Assembly: GCA_003260075.1 (NCBI GenBank)
Contig: QLIY01000043.1
Coordinates: 222,528 to 286,527 of the forward strand
Source of the DNA: Phallusia mammillata
Taxonomy: Eukaryota; Chordata; Ascidiacea; Phlebobranchia; Ascidiidae
DNA length: 64,000 bases
Reading direction: 5' to 3'
Position numbers and translations under genes: made by a program. Shown here in pieces: positions 1-13,433 of this stretch. The notes beneath the pieces were generated by a model. It was not told the DNA's origin, did not search any database, and saw only the letters and a program-made list of their open reading frames with translations. How positions within the stretch are numbered: position 1 is the first letter of the stretch; every line of letters begins with the position of its first letter.

Positions 1-353
1 CTTTGCGTAAGATGCTAATCGATATGCACGGGAACACATTAGCGTTAAAGAAGATCTCATAACTTTAGAACTTGCGTGAGTTGATCACTACTGCTGTAAT
101 CTAACTTCAAACAAACAAAAGTGTAGCAACTTAAAAATGTGCCCCCCCCCCAAAACTTCTTACTAAACTAACAGTGCTTTCAAAAGTTTCAAAAGTCGCA
201 TTGTTTAATATTTCATTGCGTAAGATGCTAATCGATATGCACGGGAACACATTAGTGTTAAAGAAGATCTCATAACTTTAGAACTTGCGTGAGTTGATCA
301 CTATTGCTGTAAACTAACTTCAAACAAACAAAAGTGTAGCAATTTAAAAATGT
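1..353. repeat. Tandem duplication with C10 junction (no. 1)
   Basis: Bases 1-141 recur as the later part of 152-353, with 10 C (142-151) between the copies. Copy 1 begins before the window. The copies differ by single-base changes (for example attagcg versus attagtg) and a small change near the end. This is one of 21 structures of the same form; most likely two overlapping contig ends joined by a 10-base placeholder. Confidence 0.9.
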
Positions 354-1901
354 AAACAAATAATCAGTATATACGGATATTTTCATAAGTTTAATGATGA
401 AAACAACGGGCCAATAGGACGTACAAGCGACATGCTTTGTTGATCAAACGTTTCGGCAAATGCTCATAATACACAATAAAGAATGTCGCTTTTTACATCT
501 ATTTGGACCGTTATTTTTATCATTAATATTCACCACTTACAAAATACTGACTTGGCCAAATTACACAAAACCAGTCCAATAGGAAGCAGGTAGTAATACT
601 TTTACCGATTAATCAATAACAGCAAGACAAACGACATAATTGCGACGTACTAAATCACTCTTCCTTCTAAAATTGTTATTTATCAGATTCAAACACATTA
701 ACAAACCTTATTCAACTTTGTGATGGTCTTAACTGGCTTAGTTGAAAACTGCAATATTTGACTTACTGACTGGGCATACATCGCACTCTGAATGTATTGA
801 TTCTGACTTCGGTATCTCGCATCAACAACTCAACAACGAAAGGTTGCTGCTAAATTACATCAACCCTCTGGAGATTTTCCGCGACCTGATATCACTCGAC
901 AGAACAAGGCTGTAGAAACCAATAGTGGATAAGAAAGACGCTGCTAAACGTCAATGCGGTTTGTTGTTACAGCGTTGTGCAATGTTAAAGAGAACCAGTC
1001 GCATTTCACCCGATTCAAAGTCCTGGGTCTCTGTATTTCAACACCGATGCGTAGGTGTCATACAGGTGTACCTGATCAAACTTTGTTTTAATTACAGTCG
1101 CATTGTGTTCATTTGTTGACAATGCGTATACCATAAAAATAACCTTTCCCTTTCTGAGTTCTACCTTTGAAAGTGCAGTGTTTCTGATTTTTTACTAATA
1201 TCACTTTATTCTCTAGGATTTCGTTGGACGCCTTAAATAACAATCCCGAACCACACATTTTGTGGTGTATTGTAAAGTGTTAAGGACAATCACAGAATCG
1301 TTAATACCATTTTATCGAATCTTGGTAAAAAACGACGATATTTTGTAGGCTTATCTGTACTACCCGACTATTTACTGCACAAATCGTACAAAATTTCTCA
1401 AAATTGTAAATCTGATATTAGTTCACTGTCCTTGCTGAGATAAAATGCCTATATCTGACGCTCATGGGTAAAGGTGGACACACCCAAATAGTAAACAGCG
1501 ACGCTACGCATTGTTGCAACAAAACGGATTCCACAAATAGCTTCTTATCAGGGCGTATACCACGCAAAAAGCAAACATGCCACCTTTTCTAGGGCTACTC
1601 TAAAACGCAATCTACGAAAACTACGGCCAGTAGGGTACCATGGAATGGACTGACCACAAGGAATAGCAATAATTTCCAACGATCTAAACCAGAATAAGCA
1701 ATCTACTGTAAAATACGTAATGCACCTTACGATTATTGAGTAGATCACGTATTGTTTCTATTTCTGTTGACCAGGAACGAGCCTGGCCATTGCATTACAC
1801 ATTTAATTCGAATTTTATGGTTTGAATGGTACATTGCAATTACAGTATGCGTAGTTTACATAAGCCAATTTTCGAAACGATTAACCCAATCGAAGTAATT
1901 T
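354..1901. other. Intergenic, no gene seen
   Basis: AT-rich sequence with only short open frames of up to 66 codons, without convincing splice borders or recognisable motifs. I see no RNA gene and no repeat of note. Confidence 0.5.
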
Positions 1902-2181
1902 TTTTTTATTCTAAAATATCTTCTGAACCTAATTACCAAAAGCGACACGAACACGCACATTAAACACCAGATAAATTGACTAATGTTTAATTTTTGGAAC
2001 CTTATAAACGTCCCAGTTACGAAAATAGCTTTGTTTTGTTCCCCCCCCCCTTTTTTATTCTAAAATATCTTCTGAACCTAATTACCAAAAGCGACACGCA
2101 CCTTAAACATCAAATAAATTGACTAATGTTTAATTTTGGAACCTTATAAACGTCCCAGTTACGAAAATAGCTTTGTTTTGT
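1902..2181. repeat. Tandem duplication with C10 junction (no. 2)
   Basis: Copy 1 is 1902-2040, the C10 run is 2041-2050 and copy 2 is 2051-2181. Both begin with a T-run followed by attctaaaatatcttc and end in agctttgttttgt. Copy 1 carries an extra short insertion near 1950 (gaacacgcacat versus gcacct) and a few substitutions, as two alleles would. Confidence 0.9.
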
Positions 2182-3760
2182 CCAGTCTTAACATCTTGAC
2201 TGATTACTTGTTTTGTAAACAACTGACAATGTCGCTGGCGACGTAAACCGGTTTATGTCATAACAAGTCATTTATAAGGTCAACAAAAGCATTACCACCA
2301 TGATTCAAACATGAAAAAAAAATGATTCAGTCAACCAAACTAGTTTATTTCACACTTCGTCGACTCCTTTGAGCACGAGTCATTTCACCAAACCTGTAGC
2401 AAAATTTTGGACTACACCTCACAGAACAAAAATCAACAAGTCTCTGTAGTTGCCAAAAAAGCTCTACAAACATGAAGTCTATGTACCATTTTTATTATTC
2501 GTAATAACTAATAACGTCTTCAAAACTCTTCAAGATATATCTTCTATGTGCAGCCAACCGTGTCAAGTGGTAATAAACAGACACCTGTTATCTGGTATGC
2601 GGCACAAAAGTGCTTTTTCTGTCCTTACGTCTGCAGTTCAGCAAAAGGCATGAGTACATGTCGTGAGAAAGGCACCACCCCTTCAATTATGCATATTCTG
2701 AGACGACTGACACCCATACGGCACTACGGTAAGCGACGTTGTGCTCTTAAGCATATTTTTTTGCTGACACTCACTAGATATTACAAAAACAATATTATAA
2801 TAGTTGTAAACTGAACGTTTTTGTGACACAAAAGAATAACTTCTCTTTGAAAGTCCGTTTTAGAACGATATGTTTCAGCAAAACATGTTTAAACTTGGTA
2901 CACGGAAAAAGAAACTACGCATGCTACGAATACCTGTATAGTGCATACTAATATAGTTTAGAAGCCTTCTTTATACCTGCAACGTTTTGCATCCCAAACT
3001 CTGACACAATATGAACAGTTAACTTGTAAAACAATCAGCCATCAGGCCACACAATATTAAGTTACAAGACAACAAATGCCAAGTATAATGACATGCCATG
3101 TCTACTGACTAAACTTGCTGGTTGGCATTAGGCTGCAGATGCTAAACTCTAAAGAACCTTACCAAATGTGACAATGGCACGAATCGCATTCAAACACCCC
3201 TAAGAAAAACAACCATGCCCAATGTGTTTGTCTGGTGCTAGAATGCACCACTTATACCTTGGCGAGATATTAAAATCCAATGAAGCGTGACAATCGCCCT
3301 GGGCCGCGTTTGAGTTTTTTCGCGCCACGTGTGCTTGGGGCATTGAGCTTCAGTATTGCACACAGCACTGATTTTGCCGATAATTTTTCATTATACTACG
3401 GAAGTATACTACGATGACAGTAATTTTACATGTTTTTAACGCAAGTAATTAATTTAGAATGCAATTCCATATCGTTTACTGCATCAGTCAAAATGTCATT
3501 AAATTGAATGGTATTTAAAATAATAGTTTGGTGGGCATTAAAACGAAACAAAATATCAAAAATGTTGTACTATTTAGCGCTATTTTGTTATGCTAACGTT
3601 TTCACTCCTACCGTACCGTATAATATATTGTATAAATAACATGCAGTAGAGGCAAAATCATTGCAGTCCGCTGTAAAATGAGCCGTTAACTGTCTTTTGT
3701 GCCTCGCTATCAGGGGTTTAAACTATTATTTTTGACACCTAAACCTTTGAGTTGCTTAAA
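2182..3760. other. Intergenic, no gene seen
   Basis: Open frames reach only 88 codons (2548-2814) with no motif, and overlap each other in different frames, so I treat them as chance. No further structure recognised. Confidence 0.45.
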
Positions 3761-3768
3761 CATTAGAG

Positions 3769-4087
3769 CAGTGGTTCCCAAACTTTTTTCTTTTAAGGCG
3801 CATTTTAGAAAATACAAAAATTATTTGGCTCACTTCGAACATTTGAATAATTTTTTTAGCTGACAAAGGCACTAACTATGAGGTCATAAAGCCGCTATAC
3901 AGGTCACTCTCATAGTTAAATAGCCTAGTTGAACATCTCAGAGACGTGGAGCATGTTGGCCTAGTGGTCTAAGCACCTGGTACTACTACTCTACTTGATT
4001 GATTTTAATTTCAATATTTTTTGCGGCACACCTAATGACATCTCGCGGCACACCAGTGTGCCGCGGCGCATAGTTTGGGAACCACTG
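3769..4087. mobile_element. hAT-type MITE with perfect 8-bp target duplication
   Basis: A 319-bp non-autonomous element. The left end reads cagtggttcccaaac and the right end gtttgggaaccactg, which are perfect inverted repeats. The 8-bp flank cattagag is present on both sides (3761-3768 and 4088-4095), the target-duplication length of hAT transposons. The inner right end is rich in gcggcacac. No transposase is encoded. Around 3951-3985 there is a stretch resembling a tRNA A box (tggcctagtggtctaagc), possibly a fragment of a tRNA-derived SINE. The intact ends and target duplication point to fairly recent movement. Confidence 0.9.
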
Positions 4088-4095
4088 CATTAGAG

Positions 4096-7000
4096 CATAG
4101 AGCTCTGCATTTCTAACACAACTGCACCAATCTTTTCTGTTCGCAGAATTCAAACAAGGCAATATCCACTGATCTGAATTCTCAATGATTTCATCTGGTC
4201 ATCACGTGGTCAAGCAGCAGTATTGATGTGAACAAACTTCAAAGGCAGTCTCTCATTCAAGGTTTGGAATTTTAATCCGCCTAATCAATCCCTTGAAGTG
4301 TTATTAACGTGCCTTGTCGGTCTGGCGCAGTAATGAAAATGTCTTTTGCTTTAACCTTTGTTTAAACTGAAAACAAGTCCTTAACATATTGACTATTACT
4401 TTTTTGAATTCGCATCAGTAAAATGTCAGCAAAATTTCTATGACCAGTGCTCTGTTCAAAGAACTATTTGCGATTAGGTTACTAGCTATTAAGGCACAAA
4501 CCACATTCTGTACATTGTAGTATTGCTTTGTGTACAATCTATAAACAGCGATCAGAGTTCAGTTTACAAATACTGGTATATCCGGCTTTTAGCGTTGATC
4601 ATTGCATTTAAATTCAGTGGAAGCTGTTGGACATATCAAAAATCTGCTTGGAACCAACGTTCATTTAAAGTTGAATGTGGCTAATAGTTTTAAAGTTGAA
4701 TGTTTATAATTTCAACATAAAACGAATATACTGGATGCTATATATACTGGTGTTGTTAGGAAATCGTTAACCAAACGCAATTCCGTTTAAATCAATCGTA
4801 GAATTGGTCACCATTTCTAAAATATTGTCACAAACATATTTTCTAAAACATGAATTATGGTTCACAAGCACATACGTTTTTTTCTCTTAACAGGCAATTA
4901 TTGTTTCCATTTAGGATAGAACCATTACATTGCAATACAATTTCAACACAATTGTGATTATTTACCCAGTTGATGGTAACCTTTTCCGACAAGCATGACT
5001 TACATTTGCAATCTTCAATTCGTCATAGTTTCACGGTTTTTTACCGGAAAGCACAGGACGAACTGTAAAGTACCCCGAAATCAGTTTGTGGACGTGATAT
5101 GGAAAAAGGTCATTATGACTCCAGTGTGTGTTTTCGTCTGGTGTGTCTTGGTAATTTAAAGGCAAATCGTAAAGTAAAACACGTAAAAACTATGCGGAAC
5201 CGCAGAAGTTATATAAAAGGTGTGGGCTTGGATAAAAACATTGGAATCGGCGATAGGTGTATGCAATGTATAGCAGTTTTATATGGCTAGGGTTGGTTTT
5301 CTAATTTTGAAGATACATATGGAACACTTCTGGGTATGATATATGCACTGGGGCCATGCAGTCACAACACTAAACAGGAGTGTCGGTTTGATTTTGAGAG
5401 CTGGACAAAGTTACAAAATATCATATAAAGTTAATAAGTGTAGTTTCTGCTTAAATCGACCCGTACGGTAGCAAGAAATATCCCGGGATACGAATATTCG
5501 AGGAAACCTATACGGGACCCGATAAGTTTTGTGTCTGTTGATACGGGTCTAAGCAATTAAGGCTTGAGCACTTAAGGCTTGATGGGAGGAGTAACTGAGC
5601 GCCATCTGTTGGCAACTAACCGGCGGCCTAAAAGTATAAGCTAAAAATTTGCGTGCTTGAGTAAAGACGCAGTATGAGTGGAGTATGTTAGAAAAATCGT
5701 ACAGATATGATTTTGCATTTCGACAATTTGGTAAACATGCGGGCTGTCTACTGTGCAAAAGGTATTTATTACTTATTACCACATCAAGTCAGTAATTATA
5801 ATGTACCTTATCGTATGCGTTTAAACTTTTCAGCTACCTTAAGACCACGTATTTTGCAAGTTGCTAAATAATAAACAAATATGCAGACATTTTTTTAAAT
5901 AGGCACCGGTTTAACCCAAACTAGAGTTGTACGTCATGTATCGCACAATGAGCAGTATAGGTTTTTCAGGTTGTGTGCAGGTTCGGGCTTTTGCATAAAT
6001 CGGAATTGATTCGGACATGACGTTGCACTCGACTTAATTCGTGTCACAATTTCACCAATTTTGGTGCACATTTCAGACTTCGTTTGGTTTGGGCCAGTTT
6101 TATTGTACTTTAGAGTTCGGGCCCCTGTTTGGAGCCCGTTTACAGCTTTGCAGTAGCATGCCTCTTGAGTTATTCACCACTAGTCGATTTTCTCCTCAAA
6201 CAACCACACGGAGTGGTTTGGCAAAACCACAATGGACAAAACGAACCGAAATCGAACCCAAAGTTGTTTTAAAAGGTGCGTCACCTCAGACAGACCCATC
6301 ACATTAAACCAGCGTTTAAAAAGACGTTACATCTGATAAAATCTGATCGCTCGATGTATAATGATGTACGAAAAAGCGAGGTACAAGATATTCTGATATC
6401 ACTGATGTCCCGTTGTTGTGGAGTCGCATGTTATGCATGTTTAGTTATTTGAGTTAAGTATCTGCGGAATTATTTTAAGCTGTTTTCAAGTGTCAAAAGC
6501 AGCCCAAGGCTAATTAAATGGACTTAATTAAGAACCGGTCACCAGTTTTACTTGAAAAGTTGTAACTTAGTGTGAATTCTTGACAATTAAAGAACTGCAT
6601 AAGGAAACAACTTTAAAGATATATTTTGCCAGTGCATGTGGCCAAATGGCTGTGTTGTTTCTCTTGTTTATGCTTTGTTTGTTTTTAGCTCGTGCAGTAT
6701 TTTTAAATGTATTTGTCCTACAGTTCGTTGCACGTTTTTTAGCATTCCATTCCTTTGCCTGAAAGCTACACAAATTGCGCTGATTGTCTCAGAACGACGC
6801 TGCTTTTCAGGCAATCGGAAGCGCACAAAATAGCCCTGTTGCGTGATAGAGCTAACTTTTTTCTGGGATACGTAAGTGGCAAATGTCTTGGCAGTAAAAT
6901 GCCGTGTACTTATTACAAAACAGGCTTTTTAGGTTCAACACAGTTGTGCAGCCTAAAACAGCAAATATTAAACCAATGTGCTTCATTTTTTGAAGGGATT

Positions 7001-8844
7001 GTGTAGTAAAGAGTTTTTGCGGTAGTAAATCGCACAGAGTTAAACATTTTGTGAAGGTTTCGGGTACTAAATCGAGTTGGCTGGATTTACTGGGTATGTT
7101 TTGACAAAGTTAATGTGGTGACACCCTTTTCTTATAGAGCTGTCTATCAGGGCTAAGCTGTACATAAGGTTTTAGGTACTAACATGTTGAAAAAAATGTC
7201 TAGGGCGCGCAAGTCTGGACCAAGTCTATTCGGCAAAGTTTTACAGCAATTCCATGTAAAAAATGCCAAAGAAAACATTGTAGAGGGAGTGAAATTAATT
7301 GACCGAATTTTGTCACGGAGGGGAGAAGTTCGTGTTGTTTATTATCTCAGGCACGAGTTTTTTTCTGTTCAGCCAGACAATCACATCGTTTGCTTTGGTC
7401 ACGAAGCTGGATATTGTTTTTGTAATAAATAATCTGAATATGTGAAGTTAAAATAAAATCTAAAGATTGATTTGTGCATAAAACTGTCAAATTGTTAAAC
7501 AACGTTGTAAGATGCCCTGTTTGAAGACAATGACTCGTGCAGTTTTCATGTTAATGGTGCAATAATCAAATTTAGTTTTTCATAACATACAAGTCTGGTT
7601 ATAACGTTATTTTAGCTTCAACATTGTTAGTGTAAATGTACTATCGAAAAAATCCATTGTGAAACTTTTCTTGTAGCATAATGATATTAAACTGTGATTG
7701 CTAAGGATTGGCTGTTTTTCAACGTGTTAGGTTCTGCACAGTTTAATTTTTTGGTAGTCGTCGCAAATTCAGATGCCCCTTTTTCCAATTTGTCTGCCAT
7801 TATGAGTTTTGTAATCTAACGTACAGCAAATTCAAAGCAGCATACAACGTGATGGGCAGAACCGTAGTGTGCGGATTTCAAATTGTCACATCCTGCTAAA
7901 CCAGTTAAAACCGGATTAAACCTGTCAATAATCTGCTTTGACAATGTTCCAAGAATCCAGCCTATTTGCTAAGCTGGCCCTTAAGTTTATCGTAATAGTC
8001 CTCTAATTGATGACTTTTGTTGCAAACGTGTAAACGATCGATATTTTGTTACTATTTTTACCAAATTGTTAATGGTTTTTACGTCTATATTTATCTCTAG
8101 AATAGTGTAATGTATTGTTGACAATCAATAGGTTGACAAAGTGCACGTGTTAACAATGATTGCGTGCGTTGAAGTCAAAATTACTCAATTGACTAGGCCT
8201 TTGCAGCAGCTTAGTTTTAACTTTGGGCGTCGCGAAGGTTTGACAGTTTGTTTTGTGATTGCAAGGGCGTTGTAAGGATTCTTATTCTTTCCAGCCAAGT
8301 GTTTGCAGTTTTAGACAAAGGATGGACAAAGAAAGGTTTGTGCAATCTGTCTTATTTTGTGTCAACAAGTCTGTACTTTTTGCTTTCATGACAGTTCTGT
8401 TGTCAATAGATCTATTTGTCAGTCAAAAGGGCCAGGAATTACTTGTTTACCCGGAAAATTTGTGACTAAGCACTGGGCCCCGCGGCGTACTGTTTGCAAA
8501 ACTTTTAGGCAGGAAGTCTTAACCCAGATATTTAGTGTCCTGTAGTTCACGCCATAAACGTCAAGTTTGTTTTGCAGCTGGAACGGCAAAAACACTTGTA
8601 ACTGAGAAACCTGACCGTATCGTCTTCACATGTTACTATGGGTTCTTGAGTCTGTGATGATAAAAGGTTGTAGTGCCGAAAAACGTCTGTATATGGTACA
8701 GCTATGCAAGTCTGTTTGCAGTGGTTGCCCCATTTTCAAAGGACCCTGTAAACAAGTTGTAAAATCAGTAAATTATTAACTGGATTTCGATCTTTATACC
8801 ACTGTCATTGTGGCCATTGCATTCGGGTTAGCTGTTTGGAGAGC
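4096..8844. other. Long intergenic stretch, no supported gene
   Basis: From about 5 kb the plus strand is T-rich with many ttgt and tttg words. The longest open frames are 82-88 codons (6041-6307 and 7184-7432). The second (82 codons) is lysine- and arginine-rich but has no recognisable domain or splice borders, so I do not call it. It could hold untranslated exons of an unseen gene; nothing here proves it. Confidence 0.4.
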
Positions 8845-9167
8845 ACTTTCTGATGGTCGGTTGTGAAAAGTTTGTTTGGCAGAATTTATGCATGTAGCAA
8901 TTTTGAAGAGATATTCTTTATCCGATGAGTTGAAAAAGAATCCCGAATCAGATACGACCTAGCCACAGAATAGGTTACCATAGCAACCACGTGTGTATTC
9001 CCCCCCCCCACTTTCTGATGGTCGGTTGTGAAAAGTTTGTTTGGCAGAATTTATGCACGTAGCAATTTTGAGATATTCTTTATCCGACGAGTTGAAAAAG
9101 CAGTTATAATGCCGAATCAGATACGACCTAGCCACAGAATAGGTTACCATAGCAACCATGTGTGTAT
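8845..9167. repeat. Tandem duplication with C10 junction (no. 3)
   Basis: Copy 1 is 8845-8999, the C run 9000-9009 and copy 2 9010-9167. Both run from actttctgatggtcgg to gtgtgtat. Differences include atgcatg/atgcacg and a small rearranged patch after gttgaaaaag (aatcc versus cagttataatg). Copy 2 continues directly into unique sequence while copy 1 stops at the run. Confidence 0.9.
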
Positions 9168-9460
9168 CAGTTAAACACACAGTGCATATGTGAAAGGATC
9201 ATATTTAGTACTTAACAATCGCTTCATTGAACGTATTTTTTTAGAAATAACTTCTTTTAGAAACTTTTAGAAAGTTAGAACTTTGAGAAAGCTAAAACTT
9301 TTAGAAAGCTTACATATAGTGCATACATTGCAATGCAAACCATTTAACAAACTATAATGGCCTTAAAAATTACTTTATGGAATCTTTAGGTAAGGGCTGT
9401 TTGTTGCCCATAATACACAATAAAGAATTCTGTCAATAAATGTGTAGCGCATCACTTTGC

Positions 9461-9673
9461 AAATAGTAACGCATTTATTTTTAGAAGCCCTTGAGGTGTG
9501 CAAAGTACTTCAATACTGACAAAAAACAATCATATTTCACTAATCAATAACCTTTTTGAAGCCCCCCCCCCAAATAGTAACGCATTTATTTTTAGAAGCC
9601 CTTGAGGTGTGCAAAGTATACTTCAATACTGACAAAAAACAATCATATATCACTAATCAATAACCTTTTTGAA
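9461..9673. repeat. Tandem duplication with C10 junction (no. 4)
   Basis: Copy 1 is 9461-9561, the C10 run 9562-9571 and copy 2 9572-9673. The copies are almost identical; copy 2 has two extra bases (aagtatacttc versus aagtacttc) and one T-to-A change. Only about 290 bases separate it from the preceding duplication. Confidence 0.9.
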
Positions 9674-11659
9674 ACGACCTAAAGTACTTCTGTCTGCTCG
9701 CTTAAGGGCTTTGAGGACCAAAACAATCGTCACTACACTTGAATTACGTTTTTCCTAGTTTTATTAATCTAAATATAGCTCTATGGTTTGATTTGCTTGA
9801 GTTGCATCAGGTCGATATTAGTAGTTTAAGTGAGGGTAAATATTTGACATTTTTGTTTTGTTATGTACGAAGGGCAGTGTTACTACGCAAACCCACTGTA
9901 TTTTGAGATTTTTGTGATTTTTGTTATTTCGTAGGTCATTAGGGAAAGCTTTGACTAACGGTTTTTGTCAAATCATGTGGTAGGCTTTCGTTGGTTTTGT
10001 GGTGAACTTACAGTGCAACTCCTTTTACTCGTTGACGGCTTTGTCGAATAGGTGTGTTACGTGGAAAACTAGCCAATGGGTGTTTTGTTAAACTACTCAA
10101 TTTGAATATGTCAATTTGAAACAATGTGACTGAAATTTTAACTTTAACATTGCACAATCACAAATTTAATTTAGAACTAAATTTATTGGAATGTCATGTT
10201 AACTCAAATTTATCACATAGGAAGTTAAAATTGTAATCAAGAAAATATAAGATGCTTGCTTCAATAGATTTGTTTTTAAATGTCTAATGCAAACCATCAA
10301 GGCATTTTACAACTTAGATTTGATAAAATTGGCATTTGATTTTCTGCTAAATTGAACGCAATTCCGATAGATCGCCAATATTTACGAACATTATATTTAA
10401 AACAAAACGCAATTAAGTCCTCAGCTGCTGATGGGAAAGGGACAATGATAAAACGGTGACATATAACAGACGTCTGGCAGATTGCACCATTTGCTCGGCA
10501 TAAAAATCAGCTCAGAAAGGCCAGTATACGAACATTAAGATTATGCCTAAATATATTTTTTCTTGGCGACCGTGGAGTGTTATTATCCTGAGAAAGTGGC
10601 CAGAGTAGGACGTTGAAAAGTCGGTAAAATATAGGACAACGTATTTGCCAGTTTTTGACTTTTATGTGTTTGCGACACTGTCACGGGGAAAAAATAAGCC
10701 ATCTTTGCGCATGAAATAGTTTCAAGGGTTAAAATGCATGTCAGGCATTCTGTTTACCACCCCGAAAGTCACCCACCGTATTACATTAAGCTGGAGCCCA
10801 ACGTCCGTAATTTGAGGGTTGACCTATTTTTGACCCGTATAAGTCCCAATTACGAACCCGGCCACTGACTTAACCTGCCTGTTTGTGGTTGTTCAACCAC
10901 TAGTTGTAGCATGGACAGGTCTATTCAGGTACAGAATAAGTTAGGTTAAACTTCACGGCTAAAATAGTGTGACATTTCGGATATATTTCTGTAGTGACAC
11001 AGTTCACAAGAAACGTGGTCGTGTGATCCTCACTGGTGATTGCTGGGGGATTTTCACAGTACATTGTACTGGAATTGCATTTCTATATTATATATTATAC
11101 AGAAAACAATTTATACATGTACAGGTGCCCAGACGGGCTGCATAGTAGTTAAAGCTTTGATTGGGTTATTAGTGCTGTATATGTAGCGTTACATAAGAAA
11201 CCTCTCCGAATATAAACCATTCTCTTCAATTTAGCATATGTGCAACACGGATTGCTGAACTAGATTGCAGAGCTTTGACAAATTCGTAAAACAACATGAT
11301 CAAGTGATGATATCTAATACTTTTTGTATCGTATGTCAGTTTATTATGCAGTTTTTGTTACAGTTTCCAGTTTATAGTCTGAAATTTCTGTTAATCACGT
11401 TTTTGAACCAAGTTTTGTAAATTATATACACAAGAGAATCTCATGTATGATCTAATTTATTACACCAGGTCACGTTATGAAACTATTTCTTGAGAAGTTA
11501 AATGGTAAAAAGACAGGTTAAAACTATATTATTTACAAATTACCAGGCAAAAATGCGATCAAGGCTTGGAACTACAAAATCCGAAAATCTTGTTTTAAAT
11601 TAACTCGGAAACAGCAAACATTGTATCTTTATCTTCACCATCAGCGTTCTGAATTGCTC
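9674..11659. other. Intergenic, upstream of the sepiapterin reductase gene
   Basis: No open frame of note on either strand. The last few hundred bases before 11.66 kb are AT-rich and should contain the promoter or an outron of the downstream gene, but I can point to no specific element. Confidence 0.4.
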
Positions 11660-11660
11660 A

Positions 11661-11671
11661 TTTTTCCTCAG
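11661..11671 (+). promoter_or_regulatory. 3' splice acceptor just upstream of the SPR start codon
   Basis: The sequence tttttcctcag is a near-ideal polypyrimidine tract plus AG and leaves a 31-base leader before the ATG at 11703. No upstream coding exon fits it. In ascidians such an unpaired acceptor commonly receives the spliced leader; it could instead close an intron in the 5' untranslated region. Confidence 0.55.
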
Positions 11672-11702
11672 GTCACTTAAGCACTTAAGCAAACACAACA
11701 AA

Positions 11703-13433
11703 ATGAGGCCGGTATTTGGTGTGCCAACTTTCTGTATCATCACGGGGGCTAGTGCTGGCATCGGTCGGTGCATGAGCATAGAGCTTAGCAAGCTTCTTGG
11801 CAAGGGCTCTGTGATGGTCCTCGTCGCTCGGTCAAAGATCGGTCTAATGGAAACTAAAAAGCTGGTTTTGCAAGCTGTGTCAAGTGAAAAAGATTTGCAG
11901 GTAGGATGGATTCTTCAAATGTAAAAACGTAGGTTTGTAGATCCTCAAATCATTTTGGGCTTGCTGATTTAGTGGTTAACAAATCTTGGGAGTTAATTGG
12001 TTCCTCAAAATGTGGGAAAAACGAAAAAGTTTTAGACTGCTACAATAGCGCGACTGGTAAAATGTGTCCGAGAATTTTGTTTTTTGCAAATTCTTTTAAA
12101 ATCTTTTGTAAATCATGGTTTTTACACAACTGCTTATACGTTACCAAATCAAAAAGTAAAAATCTTGAGATAACTCAAATCGCTATGAAAACTGCATGTT
12201 AGTTACCATTCTGTCTTTCAAATCCAATCACCTGACAGTTACAAACGTACGTATTGATTTTGGTATTGGTTCTATTTTTAAGTGCCTATAATTTTGCAGG
12301 TGTACACAGTATCTCATGATCTATCCAAATCAAACACAAATCTGCTGGACAACGTTTTTTCTCATGCGGAAGGGGTCGATTTCCGCCACGCAATACTTGT
12401 TAACAACGCTGGCTCCCTTAGTGACATCACAATCAAGTTGTCAGAGAACGATGACGTGTCAGCACTCGATTCGTTCTGGTCTCTTAACCTCTCGTCGTTC
12501 GTCGCTCTTACTTCGGCTTTTATCGGAAAGTTTCGGACCGCTTCGGATGTTCGGAAAACCGTCGTGCAAACGAGTTCACGCACAAGCGAGCAACCCACGC
12601 CGGGACTTTCCCTTTACTGCGCAGCAAAAGCGGCTCGCTTGATGCTGTTTAAGGTATTGATTTTGTATGGATTAGTTGCAAGGCGTTCTAACTTTGACGA
12701 GAGCGCCTATATCTCTTTGTTTGTAACAATAGGTGTAAAGTACGCACTTACAGTATAAGACATACAGTATGACCGTGGGCAAAAAGTTACAGGTAATGTA
12801 AAAAAAATAGATAGAGATGTCCTGATTTGGTATAGAGGTTTATAATACCGCGTAGTCACATGTAAACTATCAAAAGGGACTCGTTGGCGCATGCTTTCAG
12901 TCCCTCTGGTCAATGCCCAAATGCTGGTAACGTTGGAATTAAAAAAGGAAATAAGAAAGCATGGAGTTATTACAATAGCAAAGTTAGCTGCAAAAAAGGA
13001 AATTTGAAATAAAATGTTACAAATTTGCCTGGCCAAAGGTCATTGCAAAACCAAAGCTAAAAATCAAGACAATAAACTCCCGAATAAAGATTATTGTATG
13101 AAAAATAAAGCCTTGACAGCATGTTATTAGGCTTTTTTTAAGAAATTGGCAAAATTTATCCATACGCTTTTCATTCCATAGGTTCTAGCTATCGAAGAAC
13201 CCGATGTTCGTGTTTTAAGTTTCGGCCCAGGACCAGTAAACACAGACATGTGGGACTCCCTACAGCAAATCAGTGTTCCTGAAATGCGCCAGTTCTTTAG
13301 CCATATGACCGCTAGTGGGCAGGTGAGAGACGCCACGGAGCCGGTGCGCCACCTTCTGGACATTCTACAGACTGATGAGTTTGTTTCGGGCTCGCACATG
13401 TTGATGCCTGATAAAGTGATAGAAAGTCAATGA
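11703..13433 (+). CDS. SPR: Sepiapterin reductase (complete, three exons)
   Basis: NADPH-dependent short-chain dehydrogenase that carries out the last reduction in tetrahydrobiopterin synthesis, in the cytosol. Exons are 11703-11900, 12300-12653 and 13182-13433, all joined in phase 0 by GT-AG introns, giving 267 residues; human SPR has 261. The cofactor loop TGASAGIGR lies at residues 14-22, NNAG at 101-104, the catalytic serine is in TSS at 157-159, and the YCAAK motif puts Tyr at 172 and Lys at 176. The FGPGPVNTDM segment early in exon 3 is typical of this enzyme rather than of SDRs in general. The C-terminus SGSHMLMPDK matches the family's substrate-side end. The ATG sits 31 bases after a strong acceptor. 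All key residues are present and nothing is broken. Other carbonyl-reductase-like SDRs are a less likely alternative. Confidence 0.93.

Noticed and set aside
7184..7432. 82-codon open frame, basic N-terminus
   Set aside because: Protein-like at first sight but without domain, splice borders or similarity I can recall; kept only as a remark in the intergenic entry.
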